Shown: piece after piece, positions 47,697 through 57,597 of the stretch
How positions within the stretch are numbered: position 1 is the first letter of the stretch
Layout of the letters: every line of letters begins with the position of its first letter
Origin: Thalassospira indica
Lineage (GTDB): Bacteria; Pseudomonadota; Alphaproteobacteria; Rhodospirillales; Thalassospiraceae
Assembly (NCBI RefSeq): GCF_003403095.1
Contig: NZ_CP031555.1
Location: forward strand, 868,001-932,000
Reading direction: 5' to 3'
DNA: 64,000 bases
Made by a program: the position numbers and the translations under genes
Notes under the pieces: generated by a model
Seen by the model: the letters and a program-made list of their open reading frames with translations, nothing else
Told to the model about the DNA's origin: nothing
Database searches by the model: none

Positions 47697-49334
47697 TTAC
47701 ATATTCGGGTAGTTAGGTCCGCCGCCACCTTCGGGCACGACCCAAACGATGTTTTGGGTCGGGTCCTTGATGTCGCAGGTTTTGCAATGCACGCAGTTCT
47801 GCGCATTGATCTGCAGGCGCTTGCCACCATTGTCTTCGTCTTCGACGAATTCATAAACACCGGCCGGGCAGAAACGTGCCTCTGGCCCGTCATAGACGGC
47901 AAGGTTGGTGTTGACCGGAACACTTGCATCTTTCAGCGTCAGGTGGATCGGCTGATCTTCGCTGTGGTTGGTGTTCGACAGGAAGACCGATGACAGCTTG
48001 TCGAAGCTGATTTTCCCATCCGGTTTCGGATAGTCGATCTTTGGCATTTCTGCTGCTGGCTTCAGGCAGGCATGATCCGCATGGTTTTTAAATGTCCAGG
48101 GTGCCTTGCCGCCGAACAGATAGGTATCAACCGCACTGTAGGCCATGCCACCCCAGAAGCCCCACTTGGCGAAGCTCGGGCGGATGTTGCGGACCTTGTG
48201 CAGTTCCGGATAGACCCAGCTGTCTTTCAGACGCTGCGGGTAGCTTTCCATCTTTGCCGGAACTTCATCGACCGTCAGGGCCTCAAACGCGGCCTCGGCG
48301 GCCAGCATGCCGGTCTTCATTGCGGTGTGCGAACCCTTGATCTTCGGCACGTTCATGAAACCGGCCGAACAGCCGATCAGGCAGCCGCCCGGGAAGACAA
48401 GATCGGGGATCGACTGGAAACCGCCTTCGTTCAGCGCACGTGCGCCGTACGAGATGCGACGACCATTTTCGAAAATCTTGCGGATTTCCGGATGCGTCTT
48501 GAAACGCTGGAATTCATCAAACGGGCTGAGATGCGGGTTTTCGTAATCAAGACCGATCACGAAACCAACAACCACCTGATTGTTATCAAGATGATACAGG
48601 AACGACCCGCCATAGGTGTCCTTGTCCAGCGGCCAGCCAACGGTGTGCTGGATCAGGCCTTCCTTGTGGACTTCGGGATCAACTTCCCAAAGTTCCTTGA
48701 TGCCGATGCCATAGGTTTGCGGATCGGAATCTTTGCGCAGATCAAATTTCTTGATCAGCTGTTCAGACAGCGATCCACGGCACCCTTCGGCAAAGAAGGT
48801 GTATTTGGCATGCAGTTCCATACCCGGTTCATGGTTCGGACCCGGCGTGCCATCGCGTTGTAGGCCCATGTCCCCGGTGGCGATACCCTTGACCGATCCG
48901 TCTTCGTTAAACAGAACTTCGGCGGCAGCAAAGCCCGGATAAACTTCAACACCAAGGGCCTCTGCCTGTTCGCCAAGCCAGCGGCAGACATTGCCAAGGC
49001 TGACAATATAGTTACCCTTGTTGTGCATCTGCGGCGGGGTCGGCAGCTTTTTAGCGCCAGTTTCGCTCAGCATCATGAACTGGTCTTCGCCAGCCGGCAC
49101 GTTCAGCGGCGCGCCGCGTTCTTTCCAGTCCGGGAAAAGTTCATTGATCGAGCGCGGCTCCATCACGGCCCCTGAAAGGGTGTGTGCGCCGACCTCGGAA
49201 CCTTTTTCAACCACACAGACGGTGATTTCTTTTTCCTGTTCCTGGGCGAGTTGCATCAGCTTGATGGCCGCTGACAGACCGGATACACCGGCGCCAACAA
49301 CGACCACGTCAAATTCCATGGATTCCCGTTCCAT
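47697..49334 (-). CDS. Electron transfer flavoprotein-ubiquinone oxidoreductase
   Basis: This membrane-associated enzyme passes electrons from reduced ETF (fatty and amino acid oxidation) to ubiquinone. The 545-aa protein has the FAD motif GAGVSG (residues 14-19), the family segment [14 protein letters not shown], and a C-terminal 4Fe-4S cluster with cysteines at 489, 514, 517 and 520 (NCVHCKTC). GGAGAGAGG precedes the ATG at 49334. An inner ATG at 49319 is the alternative. ETF genes themselves are not in this window. Confidence 0.95.
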   Translation of the reverse strand: MERESMEFDVVVVGAGVSGLSAAIKLMQLAQEQEKEITVCVVEKGSEVGAHTLSGAVMEPRSINELFPDWKERGAPLNVPAGEDQFMMLSETGAKKLPTPPQMHNKGNYIVSLGNVCRWLGEQAEALGVEVYPGFAAAEVLFNEDGSVKGIATGDMGLQRDGTPGPNHEPGMELHAKYTFFAEGCRGSLSEQLIKKFDLRKDSDPQTYGIGIKELWEVDPEVHKEGLIQHTVGWPLDKDTYGGSFLYHLDNNQVVVGFVIGLDYENPHLSPFDEFQRFKTHPEIRKIFENGRRISYGARALNEGGFQSIPDLVFPGGCLIGCSAGFMNVPKIKGSHTAMKTGMLAAEAAFEALTVDEVPAKMESYPQRLKDSWVYPELHKVRNIRPSFAKWGFWGGMAYSAVDTYLFGGKAPWTFKNHADHACLKPAAEMPKIDYPKPDGKISFDKLSSVFLSNTNHSEDQPIHLTLKDASVPVNTNLAVYDGPEARFCPAGVYEFVEDEDNGGKRLQINAQNCVHCKTCDIKDPTQNIVWVVPEGGGGPNYPNM

Positions 49335-49607
49335 TTGGCCTCTCTCCTTTGGCTGGCGACCGTATCGAACTGTTTCCGTTCGTTGGCCGTGAGCCGGTAT
49401 TCACCGTTCAGAGTCTCGCCCAAGCCCTGAATTCTCTCATAATTCTCTATGAATACAGCTATACCGATCATGGGATCAGTTGACAATCCATAGTCACGAA
49501 CGGTGTCGCGTTTGTACTCTGGCACAAAGGACCCAAAATCGTATAAGGTCGTCCCAAGCAACAGCCGCGATCCCGTTCGCGGTGCAACATACATCGCCTT
49601 AGTGTAG

Positions 49608-50498
49608 ATGAGCAAACCAATTACAGACTTTGATGTAAATAATCTCGACCCGTTCGAGGCCCTTGTCTGGCAATTTGAAATGGGCGCGGACGAGGCAATT
49701 GCCGACGAGCCGCTTGACCGTTTCAAGGCGTCCGAAAGCCTGCGTCAGAACGCGGCGAACCGGCCGGGCTTTGGCGCGAATGCGGGCACCAACCCGCAAC
49801 GTCCGGCAGGGGCGTCGGCCCGTCCGGCACAGGCGGCTGGCAACGGCCCGGCACCAATCCCGGCTGGCGCGGATGGTGGGTTTTTACTGTCTGACACGCC
49901 GCATGAAGCACGCCAGTCCGCACGGGATGCGGCCGCCGCGGCAAATAGTCTTGAGGAACTCAAGGCGGCGATTGAAAAGTTTGAAGGTTGTGCCCTTAAG
50001 AAGTCTGCCAGCAATACCGTTTTTGGCGCCGGCAATGTCGAGGCCAAGCTGGTGCTGGTCGGCGAAGCGCCGGGTGCAGAAGAGGACCGTCAGGGACTGC
50101 CGTTTGTCGGGCCAAGTGGCAAGTTGCTGGATGCCATGTTGCGATCCATCGGCTTGGCACGTGAAGAAGTTTACATCACCAATATTCTGCCATGGCGGCC
50201 GCCGGGAAACCGCCAGCCGACCACAGCAGAAGTTGCGGTGTGTGAACCGTTTGTGCGCCGACATCTTGAACTGATCGGGCCCAAGGTTGTGGTGTGTCTT
50301 GGCGGCAGTTCGGCCAAGACCCTGATGGAAGAAGATCGCGGGATCACGCGTTTGCGTGGCACCTGGAAGGAAGTTTCCTTTGCCAATGGCAAAAAGGCTG
50401 ACCTGACCGCGATGTTCCATCCGGCCTATCTTCTGCGTACGCCGGAACAGAAACGCCTTGCCTGGCGTGATTTGCGTGCGATCGCACAAAAGCTTTAA
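49608..50498 (+). CDS. Uracil-DNA glycosylase, Fe-S family (type 4/5-like)
   Basis: This repair enzyme removes uracil from DNA. The 296-aa protein has a Pro/Ala-rich, disordered N-terminal third (about residues 40-95) and then the glycosylase domain with GEAPGAEEDRQGLPFVG, TNILPWRPPGNRQPT and MFHPAYLLRTPEQK. In the cluster region only one Cys (EGCALKKSA) is visible where type 4 enzymes usually have a C-x2-C pair; further Cys occur in VAVCEPF and VVVCLGG. So the cluster may be incomplete or arranged differently. It is divergent from ETF-QO across 273 nt. Confidence 0.87.
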   Translation: MSKPITDFDVNNLDPFEALVWQFEMGADEAIADEPLDRFKASESLRQNAANRPGFGANAGTNPQRPAGASARPAQAAGNGPAPIPAGADGGFLLSDTPHEARQSARDAAAAANSLEELKAAIEKFEGCALKKSASNTVFGAGNVEAKLVLVGEAPGAEEDRQGLPFVGPSGKLLDAMLRSIGLAREEVYITNILPWRPPGNRQPTTAEVAVCEPFVRRHLELIGPKVVVCLGGSSAKTLMEEDRGITRLRGTWKEVSFANGKKADLTAMFHPAYLLRTPEQKRLAWRDLRAIAQKL

Positions 50499-50730
50499 GG
50501 AATTGGCGATAAACTGACTGTATGCATGGGAGATATGCATGCGTTCGGAGTGCGTATTCTGGAGCGCGCCAAGTGCTTGATTCCAGATAAATGATTTCGC
50601 GGTTTGGCCATTTGCTGCTATAAGGGACGCCGTTGCACGAGGGGGAACACCGCAGGCAACGGGTTGCGAGACCAAACTGCTTCGGGATAAACACGCGGCT
50701 TGAAAACAAGTCTCGTTGGGGAAACTAATT

Positions 50731-52584
50731 TTGATCGAAGCAATAAGAACACGCCTGCCGGGTGTCAAAAGCACCTTAAGGCAGGGCCTATTCTTCGCGT
50801 TTCTTGGCACCATGACCGTCATGGGGGCCACGTCACCTGCTGCTGCCAGCACGCAGGAACAGGCATCCCTTGGCAGCCCGGTTCTGGATGACGCGCTTTC
50901 GACCGTAATCCCCAAGCCACTTTCCGAACGTGACGCCGAACTTTACGAACAGATTTTTGCCGTTCAGGAACAGGGCCGTTGGCAAGATGCCGACCGCCTG
51001 ATTTCGCGACTGTCTGATGATGTCCTGATGGGGCACGTGATGGCGCAGCGTTATCTGCATCCGACGGCCTACCGTTCGCGTTACAAGGAACTAAAAGACT
51101 GGCTTGCCAGCTATGCCGATCATCCGCAGGCACCGCGCATCTATAAACTTGCGCTGACACGTCGCGGATCGGCCAATTATCCGAAAAAGCCTGTGGGCAG
51201 CTATGTTTCGGGTGCTGGTTATGATTACGAGAACATCACGCCCTATTATCACAAGTCGTCCAAGAAGCTGTCGTCCAAGCAACGTTCACGCGTCGCGACC
51301 CTGAAAAGTCGTATTCGCCATCGTATCGGCAGTGGCTGGCCGACCGGCGCGCTGGAAGTTCTTGAAAGTGATGAGGCGCAGCGTCTCTTTGATGCCTATG
51401 AGCAGGACCATGCCAAGGCGGCAATTGCATCTGGTTACTATTACTTTGGTAAACCGGACCTTGCGTTGAAATATGCCGGTGAAGCGGCAAAGCGTTCGGG
51501 CAAGTACCTGCCGCAGGCGCATTGGACGGCGGGCCTGACCGCCTGGCGCCTGGGCAAGATGGATGAATCGCACGCCCATTTCGCAGCGCTGAGCACCAAT
51601 AAATATGCATCCAGCTGGACCCGGACCGCCGGTGCGTTCTGGGCAGGGCGTATTGATCTGGCCGCTGGCCGGTTCGAAGAGGCCGATGCCATGTTGAACC
51701 GCGCGGCGGAATATCCGCGCTCGTTCTATGGTCAGTTGGCGATGCGCGCCCTTGGCCGTGACGATGTCTTTGACTGGGACAGCCTGGAACTTGATGAAAA
51801 CCGCGCCAACAAGCTGAAGCTTGATCCGCATGGGCGTCGTGCACTTTCGCTGTTGCAGATCGGGCAGCGCGATGAAGCCGAACGTGAATTGCGCAAGGCT
51901 GCGGCAAAAGATGATGATTCGCTGCGCCGTGCTGTTTTGGCGCTGACCGATACCGCCAACTTTGCATCGCTTACCATGCGCCTTGGCAGCTACATCGCGC
52001 AGAAGACTGGTGATGTGTTTGTAAACGCGCTTTATCCGGTCCCGCCATGGGAGCCGGAAGGTGGTTACGAAGTTGACCGGGCGGTGATTTATGCCTTCAT
52101 GCGTCAGGAATCAGGTTTTAATACTGACGCCCGCAGTCATGCCGGTGCGCGTGGTTTGATGCAACTGATGCCGGCAACGGCAAGCTATATCGGCAATACC
52201 CGTTACCGGGGTGAAAAGCGTGCCGAGCTGTATCAGCCGGAAATCAACCTGTCGCTGGGGCAGAAATACGTTGATCACCTGCTTGAACAGAATGGCGTTG
52301 ATAACGGCTTCTTGCAGTTGATGGCGGCCTATAATGGTGGCATTGGCAATCTTGGCCGCTGGCAGAAGGCGCTTAAGGACAATGTCGATCCGCTGTATTT
52401 CATCGAAAGCATTCCGTCGCGTGAAACCCGACTGTTCATCGAACGCGTGATGGCAAACCTTTGGATGTATCGTTCGCGGTTCGGTCAGGAAACGCCGTCG
52501 CTTGATCTTCTGGCGGCCGGTGAATGGCCAACCTATCAGCCGCAGGATCAGGAAAATGATCGCGGCCTGACGGCGCAGCGTTAA
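50731..52584 (+). CDS. Soluble lytic murein transglycosylase
   Basis: This periplasmic enzyme cleaves peptidoglycan between MurNAc and GlcNAc, forming anhydro-MurNAc ends. The product of about 617 aa has a signal peptide, a long alpha-superhelical U/L domain (about 60-430), and the SLT catalytic domain with E460 in MRQESGFN, GARGLMQLMPATA and AAYNGG. The start is uncertain; TTG at 50731 gives a good signal sequence, and TTG at 50716 is also in frame. The 232-nt region before it holds no gene that I can see. Confidence 0.9.
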   Translation: MIEAIRTRLPGVKSTLRQGLFFAFLGTMTVMGATSPAAASTQEQASLGSPVLDDALSTVIPKPLSERDAELYEQIFAVQEQGRWQDADRLISRLSDDVLMGHVMAQRYLHPTAYRSRYKELKDWLASYADHPQAPRIYKLALTRRGSANYPKKPVGSYVSGAGYDYENITPYYHKSSKKLSSKQRSRVATLKSRIRHRIGSGWPTGALEVLESDEAQRLFDAYEQDHAKAAIASGYYYFGKPDLALKYAGEAAKRSGKYLPQAHWTAGLTAWRLGKMDESHAHFAALSTNKYASSWTRTAGAFWAGRIDLAAGRFEEADAMLNRAAEYPRSFYGQLAMRALGRDDVFDWDSLELDENRANKLKLDPHGRRALSLLQIGQRDEAERELRKAAAKDDDSLRRAVLALTDTANFASLTMRLGSYIAQKTGDVFVNALYPVPPWEPEGGYEVDRAVIYAFMRQESGFNTDARSHAGARGLMQLMPATASYIGNTRYRGEKRAELYQPEINLSLGQKYVDHLLEQNGVDNGFLQLMAAYNGGIGNLGRWQKALKDNVDPLYFIESIPSRETRLFIERVMANLWMYRSRFGQETPSLDLLAAGEWPTYQPQDQENDRGLTAQR

Positions 52585-52599
52585 GCACAATCATCTGCG

Positions 52600-52887
52600 A
52601 TGACAGCCAGTAACGGCGACACCCCGCAAAAGCATCCATCACATGACAAGGACCGTCGCCCCGACCAGGGGACGGTCCTTGATCGTATCAAGATGCCGCC
52701 CATGAGCGGCGAAGAAGCGTTGCGACGGTTTAACGAGGGGCAGTCATCGGCAAATGGCGCCGGGAATGCGCCGCGGCCGGGCGAGCTTGAGAACCTTCAT
52801 CCGATCATCAAGCTGATGGCACTGGGCGGGACATTGGTTCTGATTGTCGCGGTGTTGCTTGGGGTGCTTTACCTGTTCGCGGCCTAG
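52600..52887 (+). CDS. Hypothetical small tail-anchored membrane protein
   Basis: The 95-aa protein has a hydrophilic, likely disordered N-terminal part (to about residue 67) with a central MSGEEALRRFNEGQ segment, and one C-terminal helix (about 70-92). It begins 15 nt after the transglycosylase stop and may be co-transcribed with it. It is convergent with ccmI. I do not recognise it; a partner role in the envelope is a guess. Confidence 0.7.
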   Translation: MTASNGDTPQKHPSHDKDRRPDQGTVLDRIKMPPMSGEEALRRFNEGQSSANGAGNAPRPGELENLHPIIKLMALGGTLVLIVAVLLGVLYLFAA

Positions 52888-52902
52888 TTCCGGCAACCCA
52901 GA

Positions 52903-53619
52903 CTAGTCGGCGCTGATCACGGCATCTGCACTGGATTGCAGGGCCTTGATTTCGCTTTCGGTGGCATTGCCAAGCGGGTCGTCCTTGGGAAGGTCGCGAT
53001 AGAGGTCACTAAGCACGCGAAGCGCCTGCTCGGACTTGCCATTTTGTTTCAGCATCATGCCGTAATAGTAGCGTGCCAACAGATGGTTGGGCATTTGCCC
53101 AAGGGCATGAAGCACAAGATCGCGTGACGTACTGTCGATTTGGCCATCCTGGGCGGTGATGCGGGTATCGGCATATTCGATGGCAAGCAACGGATTGTGC
53201 CCCGAAAGGGCGTAGGCCTGCGCAAAGGCGGCAACGGCGCGCTCAATATTGCCAAGGCGGAGCGATCCACGTGCGAGCGCGACCCAGCCTTGAAGATTGC
53301 GCGGGTTTACCTCAAGCGAGACGACAATCTGATTAAGCAAGCGCCTGATCTGTTGATCGGTTTTGAAGTCCGGGTCGGTGGCATTATCGGCAACGGCCGC
53401 GGCGGCGGCCAGGTTGCGTTCACCTGCACGGTCTGCATAGGGCCGCGATGGCAGGGTTGGGCTGCCAATGATCGCATAAAGACCCAGTGCCGCGATGACC
53501 GGCAGCGCGGCAAACGTCACACGGCGCGCACGTGATCCGTGCCCGTCGGATTTCGGCAGGCTTGCATAGAGTGCAGAACCCGCCAGAACTGCCAAAACTG
53601 TCAAGCCAACCCAGATCAC
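52903..53619 (-). CDS. ccmI: Cytochrome c maturation protein CcmI (CycH)
   Basis: This membrane protein presents apocytochrome c to the haem-ligation complex CcmF-CcmH. The 238-aa product has two N-terminal helices (about 1-17 and 33-52) and a TPR domain (about 100-225) with GWVALARGSLRLGNIERA. The start is GTG at 53619, with GGAGG 7 nt upstream. It is the last gene of the ccmA-I operon. Confidence 0.88.
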   Translation of the reverse strand: MIWVGLTVLAVLAGSALYASLPKSDGHGSRARRVTFAALPVIAALGLYAIIGSPTLPSRPYADRAGERNLAAAAAVADNATDPDFKTDQQIRRLLNQIVVSLEVNPRNLQGWVALARGSLRLGNIERAVAAFAQAYALSGHNPLLAIEYADTRITAQDGQIDSTSRDLVLHALGQMPNHLLARYYYGMMLKQNGKSEQALRVLSDLYRDLPKDDPLGNATESEIKALQSSADAVISAD

Positions 53620-53665
53620 GCGAAACCTCCGCCAGGTTGACGATATGTCAGGCGATCACGTTTCA

Positions 53666-54166
53666 TCAGGGCTTGCCGTCATCATTCGAGGTGCCAAGAA
53701 GTTCGTCCAGACGGTCCTGTTCGTCTTTTGACAGGGATGCCGATGCCGGGGAACCTTCGCGCTGCTTGCGGCGATAGAAGGCAAAGACCGCCAGCAACGC
53801 CAGCACCACCAGTACAGCCGGGCTTGCCCACAGGATATAGGTTTCCGGTTTTAGCGGCGGGTTCAAAAGGACATAGTCGCCATAGCGCGCAACGATATAG
53901 TCAATGACCTCTTCGTTGTCGTCGCCGGCAACGAGGCGTTCACGTACCAGCACGCGCAGATCACGCGCCAGTTCGGCATCAGAATCATCAATCGACTGGT
54001 TTTGACAGACAAGGCAGCGCAGTTCCTTGCTGATTTCGCGCGCGCGTTCTTCCAGAACCGGGTTGGACAGCATTTCATCGGGGTTGACCGCAAATGCCGG
54101 GTTCGATGCAATGACCGGAACCAGAATGGCAAGTGCGCCAAAAACAAGTTTAAAGCGGCTTATCAT
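53666..54166 (-). CDS. ccmH: Cytochrome c maturation thiol-reductase CcmH (CcmH/CycL)
   Basis: This periplasmic-facing thioreductase keeps the CxxCH cysteines of apocytochrome c reduced. The 166-aa product has a signal peptide, the redox motif R-C-L-V-C-Q-N-Q-S, and one C-terminal helix (about 107-128) followed by a disordered acidic tail. It overlaps ccmG by 4 nt (ATGA). Confidence 0.94.
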   Translation of the reverse strand: MISRFKLVFGALAILVPVIASNPAFAVNPDEMLSNPVLEERAREISKELRCLVCQNQSIDDSDAELARDLRVLVRERLVAGDDNEEVIDYIVARYGDYVLLNPPLKPETYILWASPAVLVVLALLAVFAFYRRKQREGSPASASLSKDEQDRLDELLGTSNDDGKP

Positions 54167-54699
54167 CCCTTTAACTCCGCGATTTTCGGCAGCAGGACCT
54201 TTTCAAGGACTTCGACCGTAACAGGCCCGACATGCTTGTATCTGATTTGGCCGGTGCCATCGATGATGAAGGTCTCCGGCACACCATAGACACCAAAATC
54301 AATACCGGTCCGACCCGACAAGTCCATGCCGACAGCGGTATAGGGATCGCCAAGTTCGGCCAGCCATTTCACGCCGTCTTCGGGATCCTTTTCCTTGTAA
54401 TTCAGGCCATAGACCGGAACGGCGGCTTCGCGTGACAGACGTTTGATCAGCGGATGTTCTGCGCGGCACGGAACGCACCAGCTTGCAAAGACGTTCAGAA
54501 CCGATACCTCGCCCTTGGTCAGATCAGCACGCGACAGGCCCTTGTCCCGGCCCGGTAGCGGCGGCAGCGAGAATTCCGGTGCCGGTTTATCTATCAGGAC
54601 CGACGGCACAACCGATGCATCCTTGTCGATGTTTAACAAGAACACCCCGGCCAGTGCGGCAAACAAAACCAGCGGAATGACAGCGATCGAAAATCTCAT
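54163..54699 (-). CDS. ccmG: Thiol:disulfide interchange protein CcmG (DsbE)
   Basis: This membrane-anchored periplasmic thioredoxin reduces CcmH or apocytochrome c. The 178-aa product has an N-terminal anchor (about 5-24) and the active site FASWCVPC in a thioredoxin fold, with the acidic patch and YGVPETF cis-Pro loop typical of CcmG. The ATG at 54699 overlaps the ccmF stop (ATGA); a longer frame to 54759 is unlikely. Confidence 0.95.
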   Translation of the reverse strand: MRFSIAVIPLVLFAALAGVFLLNIDKDASVVPSVLIDKPAPEFSLPPLPGRDKGLSRADLTKGEVSVLNVFASWCVPCRAEHPLIKRLSREAAVPVYGLNYKEKDPEDGVKWLAELGDPYTAVGMDLSGRTGIDFGVYGVPETFIIDGTGQIRYKHVGPVTVEVLEKVLLPKIAELKG

Positions 54700-56765
54700 G
54701 AAGCGGGAACTCCAGTCTTCTTGAAGCGCAGGATTACGCGCGTGAGGATGCTGAAACATCCACCGATCAACATCAATAACATGCCACCCCAGACCCAGGG
54801 CATCATGGGCAAATAATGAACCGTTACCACCCGGCCGCCGTCATCATCACGGTCACCGATCGAAACATGCAGATCGCCATCGCGACCATGCCAGATATCG
54901 GCTTCACGGGTTTCAACGCCACGGATCGGGTAATAACGAATTTCAGGGAAAAGTTCGGTGACCGGCAGGGAATGGCGATAAAGGATAAAGGTCGCCTGAC
55001 GGGTGGCATAGTTTTCACCGGCCAAAAGCGAGACACCTTCATATTGCAGGTTATAGGGGCCTGCCTGAATGCTTTGTCCGGCACGGGCAGAGACAACAAC
55101 CTGTTCTTCCCAGATGCTGCTGGCCGATCCACCGGCAATCAGGATTGCAAGGCCGATATGGGAAAGGGTCATGCTGATATAGCGTGGACCCAGAAGTTGC
55201 AGATTGCGATATTTGCTTTCGCCATATTCTGGGTGGCGCCAAAGCCGCGCCCACAGATCACTTAGCGACGCGGTCAGAACCCAACCGGCAAGACCAATAC
55301 CGATCAGCGGTGCAGGTGACAGATCGATAAAGCGGATGGAAACGAACAGCACCGTGATGAGTGACAGGATGGCTGCAAGCTTCATGCGCCGCCCGATCAT
55401 CCAGACTTCATCCTGTCGCCAGCGCAGTGCCGGGGCAAAGGCCATCAGAAACAGCAAGGGCAGAACAATCGGGATCAGAGCTTTGACATAGAACGGCGCA
55501 CCAACGGTGATCGGGTCGCCCGTAATCCATTGCAAAACCAGTGGATAGATCGTTCCGATCAAAACGACAGCAGCAACCAGCGATAACATCACGCTGTTGA
55601 GGAACATCGCACTTTCGCGCGAAATGACATCAAAACCGCGACCATCGCCCATCTGATCGACAGATCGCCAAAACAGGTAATAGGCGAACGCAAACACCAG
55701 ACAGAACGCGACCAGAAGTCCGGTGCTGTCAATCGGGAGAAGCTGTGTTTCGGGCAGGGGCGCAAACAGATCCGATCGGGTCAGATAAACCCCGAACCAT
55801 CCCACCGCAAGCGTTGTGATGCCCAGAAAGGCTGTCCAGGCGCGCAGGGTTTCGGTTTTTTCCAGAACGGCCCGGCAATGCAACAGGGCGGTTGCCAGCA
55901 ACCATGGCAACAGAAGGCTGTTTTCCGCCGTGTCCCAATACCACCAGCCACCCCATGCCTGTTCGCTGTAGGAGCGATAGGCATTGATCGCAATCGCGGT
56001 GCCAAGGCAGACCCACGAAATGATGGTCCAGGATCGCATGGTTTCGGCAAACCGGCGGTCAATCTTGCGGTCAAGCAACCCGGCCAGTGTCATGGCAAAG
56101 ATACCGGCAAGCCCCGCCAGACCAAGATAAAGGAACGGTTCGCGCAGGACCTTAAGAAGGTCCTGGCTTTGCGGGTTCATGCCCCGACCATCAAGCGGCG
56201 CCACAGTGACACGCAGGAACGGGTCGGCATCAATTAGTGTCACGACACCAAGAATTGTGATCAATGCGCCAAGAACGGAAAGGGCATTGCGCGCAAAGCG
56301 ATCAGTACAGATGGCAGCAGAACTGCGCAGCTGAATGGCAATGAGAAGATTGACCAGTGAAAGGGTCAGAAGCCACAGCAGCATGGCTCCGCCATCGGGG
56401 GTAAAGGCCGCCCCAATGCGATAAAGCAATGGGGTCGATGAATGACTGACGTTCGATACGATGGGCAGGGTGAAGTCACTGACGATAAAGGCATTAAGCA
56501 ACGCCCCCTCGGCCAGAAGGCCAAGTAATAGAATGACCGCAGGCAAAAGAAACAGACTGGACGGTTTTACCGCGGTCTGCCCGAAAGCTCCGTCATTATC
56601 ATCGTCATCGGAAAAGGCGGGGCTGCCTGCCGGTGTGGCAGAAGCCCGTTGCGGGGTGAGTATGCGCAACGATGCATGTAGCCAAAGCGGGCTGAACAGA
56701 ACCGCCTGTCCAATTCCCGTGACCACCATCAGCAGCAGGGCAAAATGTCCTAACTCTGCAAACAT
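54696..56765 (-). CDS. ccmF: Cytochrome c haem lyase subunit CcmF
   Basis: This large membrane protein attaches haem to apocytochrome c with CcmH and CcmI. The 689-aa protein has about 15 helices and the tryptophan-rich haem-binding motif WGGWWYWD at residues 271-278. The motif continues TAENS where most relatives read PVENA. A short acidic insert (SDDDDNDGAF, about 52-61) lies near the N-terminus. It lies 132 nt after ccmE. Confidence 0.95.
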   Translation of the reverse strand: MFAELGHFALLLMVVTGIGQAVLFSPLWLHASLRILTPQRASATPAGSPAFSDDDDNDGAFGQTAVKPSSLFLLPAVILLLGLLAEGALLNAFIVSDFTLPIVSNVSHSSTPLLYRIGAAFTPDGGAMLLWLLTLSLVNLLIAIQLRSSAAICTDRFARNALSVLGALITILGVVTLIDADPFLRVTVAPLDGRGMNPQSQDLLKVLREPFLYLGLAGLAGIFAMTLAGLLDRKIDRRFAETMRSWTIISWVCLGTAIAINAYRSYSEQAWGGWWYWDTAENSLLLPWLLATALLHCRAVLEKTETLRAWTAFLGITTLAVGWFGVYLTRSDLFAPLPETQLLPIDSTGLLVAFCLVFAFAYYLFWRSVDQMGDGRGFDVISRESAMFLNSVMLSLVAAVVLIGTIYPLVLQWITGDPITVGAPFYVKALIPIVLPLLFLMAFAPALRWRQDEVWMIGRRMKLAAILSLITVLFVSIRFIDLSPAPLIGIGLAGWVLTASLSDLWARLWRHPEYGESKYRNLQLLGPRYISMTLSHIGLAILIAGGSASSIWEEQVVVSARAGQSIQAGPYNLQYEGVSLLAGENYATRQATFILYRHSLPVTELFPEIRYYPIRGVETREADIWHGRDGDLHVSIGDRDDDGGRVVTVHYLPMMPWVWGGMLLMLIGGCFSILTRVILRFKKTGVPAS

Positions 56766-56897
56766 GTGCGTCTATGACTTCCCCAATAGTTCCCCTGCGC
56801 CCTATTGCCCGATCGGTCGGGTACAGATCAAGGGGCAATGGTCGCGGCTATGTTTTTCTTGCGCGTATGGTCGGGCTTTATGGCGGCAGAATGTGGC

Positions 56898-57386
56898 TTA
56901 ATTGCGCATTTGTTCGGCGTTCTTGGCTTCGATTTCTTCCCAATAGCCGCTTTTCTTGAGCGATTCGGCGACTTCAGGCGGCATGTAGTTTTCATCATGC
57001 TTGGCCAGAACTTCGGATGCGACAAAGGTGCCGTCGCTGTTCATGTGACCTTCGGCGACGACACCCTGACCTTCGCGAAACAGATCAGGCAAAATCCCGC
57101 GATAGGAAACCGGCACACTTTCGGCCATGTCTGTGACGACGAAGGCAATGGTTTGTCCATCATCCTGTTTTGCCACCGACCCTTCAACAACAAGGCCACC
57201 AATCCGCAAACGCTGATCGGGGTCAATCGGTGATTTTTCGGCGATTTCGGTCGGGCTGAAGAAGAACACCACAGAATCTTCAAATGCCGTCAGCATCAGG
57301 GCCGCAGCACTGCCAACGGCAAGCAAGATGGCCCCGATGACATACATGCGTTGGCGTTTACGGATTTTTGCGCGGGAAAGTGACAC
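56898..57386 (-). CDS. ccmE: Cytochrome c maturation haem chaperone CcmE
   Basis: This membrane-anchored periplasmic protein carries haem covalently from CcmABCD to CcmF. The 162-aa product has one N-terminal helix (about 15-37) and an OB-fold. The haem-binding H130 and Y134 lie in HDENYMPPEV. The GTG at 57386 follows GGAG by 7 nt; a longer frame to 57509 has an atypical leader and overlaps ccmD. Confidence 0.94.
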   Translation of the reverse strand: MSLSRAKIRKRQRMYVIGAILLAVGSAAALMLTAFEDSVVFFFSPTEIAEKSPIDPDQRLRIGGLVVEGSVAKQDDGQTIAFVVTDMAESVPVSYRGILPDLFREGQGVVAEGHMNSDGTFVASEVLAKHDENYMPPEVAESLKKSGYWEEIEAKNAEQMRN

Positions 57387-57399
57387 AGTCGTTCTCCGT

Positions 57400-57597
57400 T
57401 CAGGATACCTGTTGGGTCTTTTTGGTTCGGCGGGGGCGCCGTGATTGCAAAACCGCTTCAAGCTGTTCGCGTTCGATCCGGCTGCTGCGTAAACCGCGTA
57501 GCGTTGCAATCAGCAAAACGATCATGGCAAGGGCGGTAACGCCGTAACTTGCCCAGATATAGCCGCCATAGCCGCCCATTGAGAAGAATTCACTCAT
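57400..57597 (-). CDS. ccmD: Haem exporter accessory protein CcmD
   Basis: This small single-helix protein stabilises the CcmABC-CcmE complex and helps release haem-loaded CcmE. The 65-aa product has GGYIWASYGVTALAM in its helix (about 12-32), a CcmD hallmark, and a basic tail. It overlaps ccmC by 4 nt. Confidence 0.9.
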   Translation of the reverse strand: MSEFFSMGGYGGYIWASYGVTALAMIVLLIATLRGLRSSRIEREQLEAVLQSRRPRRTKKTQQVS

